Positions 5,415 through 5,986 of a DNA stretch of 5,986 nucleotides are shown here, one piece after another. Where the stretch lies: NCBI GenBank assembly GCA_027484885.1, contig JAIXSD010000672.1, positions 1 to 5,986 of the forward strand, written 5' to 3'. The stretch is from Rubrivivax sp. GTDB taxonomy: Bacteria > Pseudomonadota > Gammaproteobacteria > Burkholderiales > Burkholderiaceae_C. Under the pieces are notes generated by a model. The model was not told the DNA's origin. It did not search any database and saw only the letters and a program-made list of their open reading frames with translations. The position numbers and the translations under genes are program-made. Within the stretch, counting starts at the first letter, position 1. The number at the start of each line of letters is the position of its first letter.

Positions 5415-5986
5415 TCAACGCTGGCGGTAATGGATCGGGGCTTGCTCGCGCAGGCGCGCCGCCGCTTGCTCAGGGGTCAGGTCACGCTGGGATTCGGCCA
5501 GCAGTTCGAAGCCCACCATGAACTTGCGAACGGTGGCGCTGCGCAGGAGAGGCGGGTGGAAGTGGGCATGCAGTTGCCAGTGCGGCGAAGGCACAGCAGT
5601 GGGGCCACTGGGTGCGCCATGCCATCCCATCGAATAGGGGAAGCTGCACTGGAACAGGTTGTCGTAGCGAACGGTCAGTTGGCGCACGATGTCAGCCAGG
5701 CTTGCTCGTTGACCAGGGCTCAATTGATGCATCTGCTGAACCGCAAAGCGCGGCAGCACCAAGGTTTCGAAGGGCCACTCGGCCCAGTAGGGCACGATGA
5801 CCAGCCAGTCCTGGTTCTGCACGACCACGCGCTCGCCATCGGCCGCCTCGGCGCGAGCCAGCGACAGCAGCATGGGCTCGCCGTGGGTGTTCATCCAGTC
5901 CCGCTGGTGTTGGTCTTCGCGTTGCGGAAGGTCGGGCACGAAATCGCTGGCCCAGACTTGGCCGTGCGGGTGCGGGTTGGAGCATC
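5415..5986 (-). CDS. galT: Galactose-1-phosphate uridylyltransferase (5' end outside window)
   Basis: The last 189 codons and the TGA are present; the beginning lies beyond base 5986. GalT moves UMP from UDP-glucose to galactose-1-phosphate, giving UDP-galactose and glucose-1-phosphate, through a uridylylated histidine. That active site is visible at the edge: CSNPHPHGQVWASDF, where the second His of the HPH motif (codon 5966-5964) corresponds to E. coli His166. Further stretches follow the E. coli enzyme closely: VVPYWAEWPFETLVLP, RYDNLFQCSFPYSMGWHGAP, HWQLHAHFHPPLLRSATVRK (includes the metal/structure-related histidines) and QRDLTPEQAAARLRE. Frame continuity through 5984 shows that the GTG at 5939 is an internal valine and not a start. 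The C-terminus ends at about the same place as in E. coli. It is the upstream partner of galK in one transcript, with at most eight bases between them. Confidence 0.97.
   Translation of the reverse strand, partial: CSNPHPHGQVWASDFVPDLPQREDQHQRDWMNTHGEPMLLSLARAEAADGERVVVQNQDWLVIVPYWAEWPFETLVLPRFAVQQMHQLSPGQRASLADIVRQLTVRYDNLFQCSFPYSMGWHGAPSGPTAVPSPHWQLHAHFHPPLLRSATVRKFMVGFELLAESQRDLTPEQAAARLREQAPIHYRQR

Noticed and set aside
1..5986. Mobile element, defence system or CRISPR array
   Set aside because: No transposase, integrase, nuclease, toxin or regularly spaced repeats are present. All genes belong to metabolic or regulatory families with similar codon use.

Overview
This window comes from a GC-rich proteobacterial chromosome. 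The close match of the GalT fragment to the E. coli-type enzyme, the overall protein style and the high G+C third positions suggest a Betaproteobacterium of the order Burkholderiales. That placement is an inference from protein style only; no rRNA or other taxonomic marker is present.

Layout, right to left, because all complete genes are on the minus strand. The right edge holds the last two thirds of galT (5415-5986, 5' end outside the window). It is followed by galK (4216-5406) and a LacI/GalR-type repressor gene (3191-4219) that overlaps galK by four bases (ATGA). This is a compact galactose (Leloir) operon with its probable regulator as last gene. A 158-base gap follows, with the promoter and a near-perfect palindromic operator for a TetR-family regulator gene (2445-3032). 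A second 172-base gap carries a sister copy of that operator. Downstream of it is a likely operon of three enzymes: a PaaI-type hotdog thioesterase (1703-2272), a short-chain dehydrogenase (810-1616) and a maltose/galactoside-type sugar O-acetyltransferase (151-726). At the left edge a plus-strand LysR-type regulator ends (3-125), convergent with the acetyltransferase, with a small hairpin at the junction.

How the parts work together: GalK phosphorylates galactose and GalT transfers UMP between UDP-glucose and galactose-1-phosphate. The LacI-type protein probably senses a sugar and controls this operon, but its operators are probably upstream of galT and not visible. The TetR-type protein very likely represses its own gene and the thioesterase-SDR-acetyltransferase group, because two related 16-18 bp inverted repeats lie exactly in front of those two units and nowhere else that I found. 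The substrate of this second group cannot be read from the sequence.

I see no mobile element, CRISPR array, tRNA, rRNA or phage gene. No gene-free stretch exceeds 300 bases. The gene content is of known families; the most informative new observations are the paired TetR operators and a 13-base hairpin repeated downstream of two different genes.
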